Source: Mucilaginibacter boryungensis
GTDB taxonomy: Bacteria; Bacteroidota; Bacteroidia; Sphingobacteriales; Sphingobacteriaceae
Reading direction: 5' to 3'
DNA: 64,000 nucleotides
NCBI RefSeq assembly: GCF_015221995.1
Contig: NZ_JADFFM010000001.1
Coordinates: 62,001-126,000 of the forward strand
Position 1 is the first letter of the stretch, and each line of letters opens with the position of its first letter. Positions 29,415 to 37,273 of the stretch are shown here, piece after piece. A program made the position numbers and the translations under genes. The notes under the pieces were generated by a model. It did not search any database and was not told the origin of the DNA. It saw only the letters and a program-made list of their open reading frames with translations.

Positions 29415-30452
29415 CTACTTTCCTACTTCAATAATATGGAACGATCCCGGTATTTGCCTTGGGCGGGGTTTTGCATTTGTAGCGGTGGCTACGCCTGGTT
29501 CAGTTTTCGCGGCCGGTAAATATAATTTATGCGTCGTCAGGTCAACACCAATGGTGCGGGCGCTTGGTTCGGTTGTTATATTTTCAACAAACTCAAATTT
29601 ATCGGCGCTTATTTCTTTAACCACGCTGATGGTGCCCTCGCCGTTTGATGCGAAAGCCATTTTCAACTCGGGGTCGAATACTAAACCATCGCTGTCGCCA
29701 ATGGGGAAATTAGCCAGGTTTTTACCATTGGCGGCATCCATCACTACCATAGTTTTATTACCGCCGCAGGCAATAAACAGGCGATTGGTTTTGCGGTCGA
29801 TATCCAAACCCGATGGCTCGTCGCCTTTTTCAATTTTATAGCGCGCCTCAACTTTTAAAGTGGTGGCGTTTATCATTAATACCTCGTTGGTAGTTTCGGC
29901 ATTTACAAACACCTTCCCCTTTCCGTCAGATACGCACGCTTCGGGTTTAGCTCCTAAGGGGATAGTGGCTATAACTTTATCGGTAGTAACATCTATAACT
30001 GTAGCATCCATACTGCGTCCGTTAAAAGCATATACTTTTTTGCTATAGGGTTCGTAAAATATAGCATCCGGATTGGTGCCCGCCGGTATTTCACTTAATA
30101 CGGCTAAGGTTTTCAGATCGAATACTATCACTTTATTGGCGCGCCCCGCGCTAATGTAACCTTTGTTTATAGCCGTAACCAAAGCAATGCCATGTACACC
30201 CGGGGTGTTAGGTATATAACCAATGGAATCGCCTGTAGTGACCGATAGAATATTTACCTGGTTACCGTGCGATGTATAAATGCGTTTATTGGTTCCATCA
30301 ACAGTAATATAATCCCAGCCGCCCGTGCTATGGATAGGGATATCCTTTATTACATGGAAACCTGTTTTGCCCTGGGCCGCAGCATGGTTTAAACTAATGC
30401 CGGCTAAAGTTAAAGCGCAGGCAACAGCCATTACGCGGGTTAAGTTTTTCAT
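29415..30452 (-). CDS. Secreted YncE-like beta-propeller protein
   Basis: 345 residues with a signal peptide (residues 1-26, ending NHAAAQ) and repeated propeller blades over residues 30-340. Blades show the YVTN/YncE pattern, for instance VIVFDLKTLAVLSEIPAGTNPDAI, ATVIDVTTDKVIATIPLGAKPEA and MVVMDAANGKNLANFPIGDSDG. Such proteins bind ligands or DNA in some species or act as surface scaffolds; the role here is open. It is a single gene, divergent from the MG2/plug gene. The 184-base upstream gap contains no clear TAnnTTTG box. Confidence 0.88.
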   Translation of the reverse strand: MKNLTRVMAVACALTLAGISLNHAAAQGKTGFHVIKDIPIHSTGGWDYITVDGTNKRIYTSHGNQVNILSVTTGDSIGYIPNTPGVHGIALVTAINKGYISAGRANKVIVFDLKTLAVLSEIPAGTNPDAIFYEPYSKKVYAFNGRSMDATVIDVTTDKVIATIPLGAKPEACVSDGKGKVFVNAETTNEVLMINATTLKVEARYKIEKGDEPSGLDIDRKTNRLFIACGGNKTMVVMDAANGKNLANFPIGDSDGLVFDPELKMAFASNGEGTISVVKEISADKFEFVENITTEPSARTIGVDLTTHKLYLPAAKTEPGVATATNAKPRPRQIPGSFHIIEVGK

Positions 30453-30636
30453 TGTCCGAAATTTTACACAAGATAGTGATATAAATCTGTAGGAAAAATT
30501 GTAGATGCCGGGGCATTAAACCCTGTCTGTCATCTGATGTCTGAGTAAATGAAGAATTGATGAATTTTCGACCTATGAAGATCTGGCGTATAACTGTGCT
30601 CGATTTTTTCCGTAGCTTTAGTAATTATTTATCCCT

Positions 30637-33351
30637 ATGAAACCTAAAAAAATACTTAGCCTTGTTGCAACTGTTTTGTCTGTTATCGCCTTATTCGTAT
30701 TCGCGCGGGTGGATGATGACCCTATTAAAAAGATAGTTACCCAGCTAAATAAGTGGACGGACGAAGACCCGCAGGAAAAAGTATACCTGCACCTGGATAA
30801 GCCTTATTATGCAGCCGGCGATGATATATGGTTTAAAGCCTATATAACCATAGGTGTAAACCATCAGCTTTCGGCTTTAAGCTCTGTATTAAATGTAGAG
30901 CTGATAGATGACAGGGATTCCATTAAACGGGCTATCAAACTGCCGGTACAAAATGGTATTACCTGGGGCGATTTTAACCTGCCCGATAGCCTGGCGGCTG
31001 GCAATTATCGTATACGGGCCTACACCAATTACATGCGTAATGCAGGCGATGAATACTTTTTTGACAAAACCATACAAATTGGCAACGCTGTGAATAATAC
31101 CGTTTTTACCAAAGCCGTGTACACCTATACCACAGCGCCAAATAACCAGCAAAAAGTAAACGCCTCCATAACCTACACCGATTTGAACGGCATTGCCTAC
31201 GCTAACAAGGAGGTAAGCTACGATGTGCAGTTTGACGGGCGCAGCGCGGCCAGGGGCAAGGGTATTACCGATGCTAATGGGGTGATGAATGTAAGTTTTA
31301 CTGCAACAGCGGCCAACCAGTTAAAACTGGGCCGCATTGTCACCAATATTAAGTATGCCGATAAAAAGGTGAGCACACAAACAGTGGCGGTAAAAGCGCT
31401 TTCCTCAAAAATAGATATACAGTTTTTTCCCGAAGGGGGCAATATGGTAGCAGGGGTGCGCGGCAAGATAGGTTTTAAAGCAACCGGCGCCGATGGCCTG
31501 GGTGTTGATGTTAAAGGTATAATTAAAGATAATGATAACCAGGATGTAGCCCGTATGGGCGCAACGCATTTTGGAATGGGATATGTAGTGATGATGCCGC
31601 AGGCCGGTAAAACTTATAAAGCAGTGGTAACCCTGCCTGATGGGTCTGAAAGTACAGTTACCCTGCCCGTTGCTGCAGCAAGTGGTTTTTTACTGAGTGT
31701 AAATACCGCCGATCCTTCAACCGTGCTGGTAAAAGTGGGCACCAGCCAGGATATTGTAGATAAAGGCAATGCCGAGATAAATTTAGTTGCACAACAAAAT
31801 GGCAAAGTTTATTATGCGGCCAAAACGCATATCACCAGTGCAAGCTTCGCGGCATCTATACCCAAAAGTCGTTTCCCAACAGGGTTAGTGCAGTTTACCC
31901 TGTTCTCTTCAACCGGCGAGCCACTGAACGAGCGACTGGCTTTTATCCGAAACCCTGATGAGCTTAAGCTGGGCATAAGTACAGAAAAGCAAAGCTACAC
32001 TACGCGCGAAAAGGTGAAGCTTAACCTTGCCGCTAAAGATGCTACGGATAAACCAGTCGTCGGCAGCTTTTCGGTAGCGGTAACCGACGAGACAAAAGTG
32101 CCTGTTGATGAAACAGCCGAAACTACGATATTGAGCCAGCTATTGCTTACATCCGACCTGAAAGGGTACATTGAAAAGCCAAACTATTATTTTACTAACC
32201 CAACCGAGCAAACCAACGCCGACCTGGACGCGCTGCTGCTTACCCAGGGCTACCGCCGCTTTGTTTGGAAGCAATTATTAAATGATGTATTCCCGCCGCA
32301 AACCTTTGCGGCTGAGAAATCGCTAACCATATCGGGTACTATAAAAACAAGCGGGGGCAAACCTGTGCCTAAGGCTAAGGTAATGCTGCTAAGTACCAGC
32401 GGTGGTTTTTTTGTTTTGGATACCGTGGCCGATGACCAGGGACGGTTCATTTACAAAAACCTGATATTTAAGGATAGTGTAAGATTTATTGTGCAGGCGC
32501 GCACCCAAAAAAACAGCAAGTATGTAGAAATTGAACTTGACCGTGTTGCCCCGCCATCAACCGGTAAAAACAAAAATGCGCCCGATATTCAGGTAAATAT
32601 CAGCAACGGGTTATCCGATTATCTTAAAAATAGCAAAAGCCAATACCTTGAACAGGTTAAATATGGTGTGGGGAACCATGCTACCGCGTTGAAAGAGGTA
32701 GTGATAACTGAAAAGAAGAAAGCGCCGGATGTTAGTAACAACCTGAACGGTGCCGGCAATGCCGACCAGGTATTGAAGGGTGATATATTTAACTCGTGCC
32801 CCACCTTATCGCAGTGCTTAAACGGGCGCGCCAGTTTTGTAATATTCAGAGATGGGCAAGCCTTTTCAACCCGTAGCATGCATACGCCAATGTTAATTGT
32901 GCTTGACGGCATGCAAATGAGTGATGATTTTTCTATTGATGATATTAGCGCAGCTGATGTGGAAAGCATTGAAGTTTTGCGCACGACTGCTTACACGGCC
33001 ATTTACGGTGGGCGCGGTGCAGGCGGTGTATTGGTAATTTCAACCAAACGGGGCGGCTCGGATACTAATTATACGCGTTATGCACCGGGCATAGTTACCT
33101 ATTCGCCTAAAGGGTATTATCGCTCGCGCGAGTTTTATGCGCCTAAGTATGATGACCCTAAAACCAATGCTAAAATGGCCGACCTGCGTACTACTATTTT
33201 CTGGAAACCTAACATGGTAACCAATAAAGATGGCAGCGCATCGGTAGAATTTTTTAACGCGGATGCAAAAGGCACCTACCGGGTAGTGGTTGAAGGAATA
33301 GATAACGACGGCCATATAGGCCGGCAGGTTTATAGGTATAACGTGGAATAG
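30637..33351 (+). CDS. MG2-domain protein with C-terminal TonB-dependent receptor plug domain
   Basis: 904 residues. After an N-terminal hydrophobic signal (about 6-24) comes an MG2/macroglobulin-like start (PQEKVYLHLDKPYYAAGDDIWFKAYI at about 47-72), then several Ig-like/macroglobulin domains, a carboxypeptidase regulatory-like domain (SGTIKTSGGKPVPKAKVMLLS, about 567) and a TonB plug domain (about 700-810, with VDLGMQ-type LIVLDGMQMSDDF and the VESIEVLRTTAYTAIYGGRG block). Only about 90 residues follow, so there is no beta-barrel. Such plug-without-barrel proteins occur in Bacteroidota with no settled function. It is a single gene followed by the W2 repeat. Confidence 0.85.
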   Translation: MKPKKILSLVATVLSVIALFVFARVDDDPIKKIVTQLNKWTDEDPQEKVYLHLDKPYYAAGDDIWFKAYITIGVNHQLSALSSVLNVELIDDRDSIKRAIKLPVQNGITWGDFNLPDSLAAGNYRIRAYTNYMRNAGDEYFFDKTIQIGNAVNNTVFTKAVYTYTTAPNNQQKVNASITYTDLNGIAYANKEVSYDVQFDGRSAARGKGITDANGVMNVSFTATAANQLKLGRIVTNIKYADKKVSTQTVAVKALSSKIDIQFFPEGGNMVAGVRGKIGFKATGADGLGVDVKGIIKDNDNQDVARMGATHFGMGYVVMMPQAGKTYKAVVTLPDGSESTVTLPVAAASGFLLSVNTADPSTVLVKVGTSQDIVDKGNAEINLVAQQNGKVYYAAKTHITSASFAASIPKSRFPTGLVQFTLFSSTGEPLNERLAFIRNPDELKLGISTEKQSYTTREKVKLNLAAKDATDKPVVGSFSVAVTDETKVPVDETAETTILSQLLLTSDLKGYIEKPNYYFTNPTEQTNADLDALLLTQGYRRFVWKQLLNDVFPPQTFAAEKSLTISGTIKTSGGKPVPKAKVMLLSTSGGFFVLDTVADDQGRFIYKNLIFKDSVRFIVQARTQKNSKYVEIELDRVAPPSTGKNKNAPDIQVNISNGLSDYLKNSKSQYLEQVKYGVGNHATALKEVVITEKKKAPDVSNNLNGAGNADQVLKGDIFNSCPTLSQCLNGRASFVIFRDGQAFSTRSMHTPMLIVLDGMQMSDDFSIDDISAADVESIEVLRTTAYTAIYGGRGAGGVLVISTKRGGSDTNYTRYAPGIVTYSPKGYYRSREFYAPKYDDPKTNAKMADLRTTIFWKPNMVTNKDGSASVEFFNADAKGTYRVVVEGIDNDGHIGRQVYRYNVE

Positions 33352-33353
33352 TG

Positions 33354-33434
33354 TAGAGATCGGTTAATTAAAGATTAGAGATTAGTCGGATTTTAACTAA
33401 CCTCTAATCTTTAACCTTCAATCTCTATTCCCGA
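33354..33434. repeat. Word-array inverted repeat W2 (7-base units)
   Basis: The left arm (33354-33389) reads TAGAGAT, CGGTTAA, (T), TAAAGAT, TAGAGAT, TAGTCGG. The right arm (33393-33434) on the minus strand is TCGGGAA, TAGAGAT, TGAAGGT, TAAAGAT, TAGAGGT, TAGTTAA and begins directly after the TGA of the Gly-rich gene. The arms can pair (about 19 near-continuous base pairs), so it could also serve as a terminator between the two convergent genes. Confidence 0.6.
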
Positions 33435-34313
33435 TCACTTATTTAAAAAATACTTCTCCCAAAAATCAACAGATTTAAATAGTTCAGCGCGGTCGGCACT
33501 TGCAGTGTTTTCTCCTATGTTACTGCCACTGCGCATACCGCCGCCACGTCGGCCGCCCATGCCGCCGCCACGCATGCCACCACCCATTCCGCCACCGCCA
33601 CCGCCACCGCCGCCCATACCGCCGGCACCGCCACCACGGCGCATGCCACCCTCGCCCATTTCAGGTTTGGTTAGGCCGTTTATTTTAAAATTAAAGGCCC
33701 ATTCATCTTTACCAGCTTTGAAGCTGCCGAATAGCTTTAACGGGATGGAGGCTTCATAGATCAAATAGCCATTAGCATCATAATCAATAGCTGTTTTAAT
33801 GCCGTAGGTATTAGTAGTGGTTATTATATCGCCTTCAATATCCTTAAAGCCGGTCACCTTAATGTCGCGTAGCTTAGTAAGTCGGGCGCGTATTAGCTGG
33901 TCGCGGTCTTCCTGGGTTATACTTTCATCAGGCTTACGTGCACCCATACCCAGGCGGTTGTTCATACCTGCTTCAGCAATGGGGAAAGTAAGGGTATAAT
34001 CGCCTTTCTTTTTGCCTTTGGTATTAATACTTAAGGTTAAGCCCGCACCCAAAATGCGTGCCTGCTCGCTGCGGTCGTTAATGCGGATGGCCGCATACAA
34101 ATTGTCGTTATCATTGGCCAGCGTATAGTTTAATTTTTTTTCTTCGTTGTAATAGCGCAGGCTATCACCCCATTCGTCCAATTTGCCGTCAATTTTAACA
34201 GCCGGCGGCGGTGGTTGTAGTGTATTACTGTTAGTTTTAGATTGTGCCGGTACGGCAATTGCAAATAAAAGCTGCATGCTAATGGCACAGCCAAAAGATA
34301 AATTCTTTTTCAT
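33435..34313 (-). CDS. Secreted protein with CBM9-like domain and Gly/Met/Arg-rich tail region
   Basis: 292 residues with a signal peptide (residues 1-24, ending AVPAQS), then a beta-rich domain (about 30-215) beginning VKIDGKLDEWGDSLRYYNEEKKLNYTLANDNDNLYAAIRI, the arrangement of carbohydrate-binding family 9-like domains. Residues about 222-270 are an almost pure Gly/Met/Arg stretch (GMGGGGGGGGGMGGGMRGGG), followed by a 20-residue C-terminal end. The Gly-rich region is encoded by GGN codons with no frameshift. Its role (flexible linker, surface matrix or RNA/DNA contact) cannot be told from sequence. No -7 box stands out upstream. Confidence 0.75.
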   Translation of the reverse strand: MKKNLSFGCAISMQLLFAIAVPAQSKTNSNTLQPPPPAVKIDGKLDEWGDSLRYYNEEKKLNYTLANDNDNLYAAIRINDRSEQARILGAGLTLSINTKGKKKGDYTLTFPIAEAGMNNRLGMGARKPDESITQEDRDQLIRARLTKLRDIKVTGFKDIEGDIITTTNTYGIKTAIDYDANGYLIYEASIPLKLFGSFKAGKDEWAFNFKINGLTKPEMGEGGMRRGGGAGGMGGGGGGGGGMGGGMRGGGMGGRRGGGMRSGSNIGENTASADRAELFKSVDFWEKYFLNK

Positions 34314-34421
34314 TGGGGTATTGATGGTTAAGGGTATTTAAAAAATATTTAACTTAATATAAACAATATATGATGTGCTGTATCAACACTATTTTAACAT
34401 TTTTATTGCAGGTTTTTTGAG

Positions 34422-34429
34422 TAACTTTG
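34422..34429 (+). promoter_or_regulatory. Putative -7 box of clpS
   Basis: TAACTTTG ends 9 bases before the clpS ATG, which implies a very short 5' leader. It includes a TTG at 34427 that could otherwise be taken as a start. Confidence 0.6.
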
Positions 34430-34438
34430 CCTTTACAT

Positions 34439-34720
34439 ATGCCAACAGAGGTACAAGAAGAAACGTTCACCCTTGAAGAGGTGCTGGCGGGCTTAAAAGA
34501 GATGCACCGCCTGATATTATGGAACGATGACCACAATACGTTCGACCATGTTATTCATTGCATGATCAAATACCTGGACTACTCCGAACCGCAAGCCGAA
34601 AAAATAGCCTGGAAGGTACATAACGAAGGCAAGTGCGCTATATTAGAAGGCTCGTTTACTGAGGTAGAGATCTACCGGAAAATACTTCAGCAGGAAGGCT
34701 TAACTGTTTCGGTTGAATAA
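34439..34720 (+). CDS. clpS: ATP-dependent Clp protease adaptor ClpS
   Basis: ClpS brings N-degron substrates to ClpAP or ClpCP. The 93-residue protein contains the core RLILWNDDHNTFDHVIHCMIKYLDYSEPQAEKIAWKVHNEGKCAI, including the N-end-rule pocket residues of NDDxxT. The ATG at 34439 is chosen because the upstream in-frame TTG (34427) lies in the promoter box. It is a single gene. Downstream lie copies of dispersed repeat families C and A. Confidence 0.95.
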   Translation: MPTEVQEETFTLEEVLAGLKEMHRLILWNDDHNTFDHVIHCMIKYLDYSEPQAEKIAWKVHNEGKCAILEGSFTEVEIYRKILQQEGLTVSVE

Positions 34721-34731
34721 CGTAACCATAT

Positions 34732-34758
34732 CGTCATGCCGAAACAAGTTCGGCATGA
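34732..34758. repeat. Dispersed repeat family C, copy 1
   Basis: CGTCATGCCGAAACAAGTTC continues to CGGCATGA, an imperfect palindrome with GCCGAA/TTCGGC arms. It matches the right part of the copy at 43882-43960. Confidence 0.55.
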
Positions 34759-34850
34759 GGGAGTGATAAATAAAAAAGGCTTATCAATAAAACCTTTCCT
34801 ATTACAAGTGGGATGGTATGCGGGAAACTGTATATGACGAAATAAAAGAT

Positions 34851-34935
34851 GTCATTTCGAACCGACAGGGAGAAATCTTATACATGCGATAGGTGGGTCG
34901 TATAAGATTTCTCCTCGTACCTCGTTCGAAATGAC
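34851..34935. repeat. Dispersed repeat family A, copy 1
   Basis: An 85-base imperfect palindrome with ends GTCATTTCGAAC/GTTCGAAATGAC and inner arms AGAAATCTTATAC/GTATAAGATTTCT. The same layout recurs at 56027-56110 and 62573-62655. Confidence 0.85.
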
Positions 34936-34950
34936 AAATTGTGATAAATA

Positions 34951-34984
34951 AAAAGGGCATTGATCAATGATCAATGCCCTTTTT
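34951..34984 (-). terminator. Terminator after ilvE
   Basis: Sixteen-base arms AAAAGGGCATTGATCA and TGATCAATGCCCTTTT form a near-perfect palindrome just downstream of ilvE, 20 bases past its stop, ending in T on the minus strand. Confidence 0.85.
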
Positions 34985-35003
34985 GCTTGCAGCTTAAATT
35001 TAA

Positions 35004-36071
35004 TTAAGCCACAATATGGTTCCAGCCAAACTCGTCGGGCGCGTTGCCGTAGCGTATGGCATCTAAAGTTTTTAATACTTTTTGCGAGAATTCGCGGGTG
35101 GTTGGGTCGCTTAACTTGTAATCAACGCCATCGTAATGGAATTCGCCAACCGGGGCAATAGTGGCCGCTGTACCGGCACCAAAGGCATCGGTTAGTTTGC
35201 CTGTTTTGGCCCCTTCTACAATTTCAGCTATCGATACACGGCGCTCTTCAACCGGCACACCCCAGCTGCGGGCCAATGCTAAAACAGTATCGCGGGTTAC
35301 ACCATCTAAAATAGTATCGCGGGTTGATGGGGTTACCAGTGTACCATCCAGCATAAACATAACGTTGGCCGCGCCCATTTCCTCGGCATATAAATGCTCT
35401 TTAGCGTCAGTCCAGATGATCTGGTCAAAGCCTTCTTCCGCAGCTTTCTTAAATGGCAGCATTGAACCGCCGTAGTTGCCGGCTGCTTTGGCATAGCCAA
35501 AACCACCTTCGGCAGCGCGGGTATAATGTGTTTCAAATTTTACACGCAGCGGCTTTGAAAAATAAGGGCCTACCGGGCAGGTTAATACCACAAACTTGTA
35601 GGTTTTTGACGGGGTAACACCCAGGTAAGGGTCGGTAGCGAACATCACCGGGCGGATATATAACGAATGCATTGGCGCGGTAGGTATCCAATCGCGCTCA
35701 AGGTCGACCAGAGCGGCAATACTGCTTACAAAAATATCTTCGGGCAGGGTAGGCATGCAAAGGCGTTCGGCCGATTTATTGGCCCGTGCCGCGTTCTTTT
35801 CCGGACGGAATACAGTTACCGTACCATCAGCATGTTTGTAAGCTTTTAAACCTTCAAAAAATGCTTGTCCGTAATGGATAGACGAAATAGCAGGACTAAG
35901 CCCGATCTCGCCATAAGGGACGATCTCAAAATTCTTCCATTCACCATCGGCGTAATCGGCCACAAACATATGGTCGGTAAAAATGCGTCCGAAGGGTAAA
36001 TTACTAAAATCTGTTTGCGATAAACGCGAATTTTGCGTTTTGGTGATCTTAATGTCCAGCGTCTCAGTCAT
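35004..36071 (-). CDS. ilvE: Branched-chain amino acid aminotransferase
   Basis: Class IV PLP aminotransferase that interconverts Leu/Ile/Val and their 2-oxo acids. The 355-residue length fits the eukaryote-like BCAT type. The PLP-binding Lys is K195 in FGYAKAAGNYGGSMLPF; other BCAT signatures are SSIHYGQAFFEGLKAY, HSLYIRPVMFATDPYLGV, EHLYAEEMGAANVMF and AGTAATIAPVG. The gene follows the tryptophan dioxygenase on the same strand with a 137-base gap that holds a W6 word array. A weak TAACTTGC lies upstream. Confidence 0.95.
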   Translation of the reverse strand: MTETLDIKITKTQNSRLSQTDFSNLPFGRIFTDHMFVADYADGEWKNFEIVPYGEIGLSPAISSIHYGQAFFEGLKAYKHADGTVTVFRPEKNAARANKSAERLCMPTLPEDIFVSSIAALVDLERDWIPTAPMHSLYIRPVMFATDPYLGVTPSKTYKFVVLTCPVGPYFSKPLRVKFETHYTRAAEGGFGYAKAAGNYGGSMLPFKKAAEEGFDQIIWTDAKEHLYAEEMGAANVMFMLDGTLVTPSTRDTILDGVTRDTVLALARSWGVPVEERRVSIAEIVEGAKTGKLTDAFGAGTAATIAPVGEFHYDGVDYKLSDPTTREFSQKVLKTLDAIRYGNAPDEFGWNHIVA

Positions 36072-36115
36072 GGCGTGTAGAATTATTATTGGAAAAGTGG
36101 CAAGTTAGGAAATTT

Positions 36116-36150
36116 GGTTCATAGTTCATAGATGATGGTTCATGGCGTCT
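36116..36150. repeat. Word array W6 (7-base units, single arm)
   Basis: GGTTCAT, AGTTCAT, AGATGAT, GGTTCAT, GGCGTCT on the plus strand, in the ilvE upstream region. No reverse-complement partner is seen in the same gap. Confidence 0.5.
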
Positions 36151-36208
36151 GTAAAAATTGACATTAACATGCTCAATATCAAGTATGACGATTATGATCG
36201 ATAAGCCA

Positions 36209-37159
36209 TCAACCCTCCAATGCTTTTTCCACCCAGGCCTTTCCCCAATTTTCCAGCTCCGCAGCACTCCATAGTTGCGGATAGAATATGCGTTTCTGGA
36301 AACGCGGGGGCAGGTATTTTTGCCAGTTGGTACCACCCGTAGCTTTAATTTCCTCGGGCTCGCGGTGCAGGTAGCGCACGGCCGATTTATAGTGCGATAG
36401 CGGCCAGTTCACATTTATATTTACATCAAGTTCGCGCAGCTGCTGTTCCAGTTGCGGGGTAGCCTGCCCGGTGGCCTTTAACTGGGTATAAAGCGAATTA
36501 AAATTTGAGGTGGCAGTCGCATGCGCTAATTCAGTAAAAATTTTGGCGTATTTTTTCTCGAACTGTTTCAGCGTCAAGGTTTTTTTACCGGTTGATAGCT
36601 CGGTAGCGCCAAATTTCCAGTAGATGTATTCAAATTGATCTTCAATAGTGCCCCCCCGCAATTCCTCGCGTTTATCTTTAGCTACCAGGTTTATAAAATC
36701 GGTTGCATAAATTTCAATCATGCGGTACTGTCCCGATTGGAACCCGCTGGCGGGAAGTAATGACATCCGGAATTTTAGGAATTGTTCCTTTTCCATCCCA
36801 TCCACCATAATTTCAAACGATTGTGTTAATGCTTCAAAATAACGGTTAATACGTTTTAGCCGCGCTGCAAAAAAATCGACGTTTAACGGCGACTGCTGCG
36901 CAATTTGCCTGCACTCGTGCAGGGCCAGTTTAAAATACAGTTCGGTTATCTGGTGATAGATAATAAATATCTCCTCGTCAGGGAACGGCGTTTTGGGGCT
37001 TTGCAGGCTTAATAACGTATCCAGGTGGATATAGTCCCAATACGTCAGGAAATCGGCATATAGCAAGCCGTCCAGGTACGATGCCATATCCTGGCCCATA
37101 GCTTCGTACTTTTCCTGCAGTTCGGCAATTCTTTTTTCTATTTCGGGGGAAATGGACAT
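36209..37159 (-). CDS. Tryptophan 2,3-dioxygenase family protein
   Basis: A heme dioxygenase expected to open the indole ring of Trp to N-formylkynurenine. From MSISPEIEKRIAELQ it is 316 residues. Family blocks are LDTLLSLQSPKTPFPDEEIFIIYHQITELYFKLALHE (catalytic-pocket His and Phe region), LLPASGFQSGQYRMIE, the heme-side region LSHYKSAVRYLHR and ATGGTNWQKYLPPR. The frame runs 18 codons further upstream, but TACCTTTG lies 4 bases before the ATG at 37159, so that start is preferred. No kynureninase or formamidase is adjacent. Confidence 0.9.
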   Translation of the reverse strand: MSISPEIEKRIAELQEKYEAMGQDMASYLDGLLYADFLTYWDYIHLDTLLSLQSPKTPFPDEEIFIIYHQITELYFKLALHECRQIAQQSPLNVDFFAARLKRINRYFEALTQSFEIMVDGMEKEQFLKFRMSLLPASGFQSGQYRMIEIYATDFINLVAKDKREELRGGTIEDQFEYIYWKFGATELSTGKKTLTLKQFEKKYAKIFTELAHATATSNFNSLYTQLKATGQATPQLEQQLRELDVNINVNWPLSHYKSAVRYLHREPEEIKATGGTNWQKYLPPRFQKRIFYPQLWSAAELENWGKAWVEKALEG

Positions 37160-37163
37160 AGGG

Positions 37164-37171
37164 CAAAGGTA
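37164..37171 (-). promoter_or_regulatory. Putative -7 box of tryptophan dioxygenase
   Basis: TACCTTTG on the minus strand ends 4 bases before the ATG at 37159. It removes the case for a longer N-terminus. Confidence 0.6.
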
Positions 37172-37175
37172 TGTA

Positions 37176-37252
37176 ATTTCGGATTTCGATTTCGGATTGG
37201 TTCGCCCCCACAAAAGAAAAAAAATCGAAATCCCACATTCGAAATCCGAAAT
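37176..37252. repeat. Word-array inverted repeat W4 (7-base units) in a divergent promoter region
   Basis: Left arm (37176-37202): ATTTCGG, ATTTCG, ATTTCGG, ATTGGTT. Right arm (37218-37252), on the minus strand: ATTTCGG, ATTTCGA, ATGTGGG, ATTTCGA, TTTTTTT. The pair fits between the -7 boxes of the dioxygenase and the CLC gene. Confidence 0.6.
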
Positions 37253-37255
37253 AAT

Positions 37256-37263
37256 TATGTTTG
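37256..37263 (+). promoter_or_regulatory. Putative -7 box of the CLC gene
   Basis: TATGTTTG ends 10 bases before the ATG at 37274. Confidence 0.55.
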
Positions 37264-37273
37264 TCTGTAGGTT

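Noticed and set aside
33505..33759. Proline-rich open frame on the plus strand
   Set aside because: It is the antisense of the Gly-rich coding stretch; Gly codons read backwards give Pro codons.
37172..37255. Fluoride (crcB) riboswitch upstream of the CLC gene
   Set aside because: The gap is filled by the W4 word arrays and the promoter box; I see no crcB-type pseudoknot sequence.
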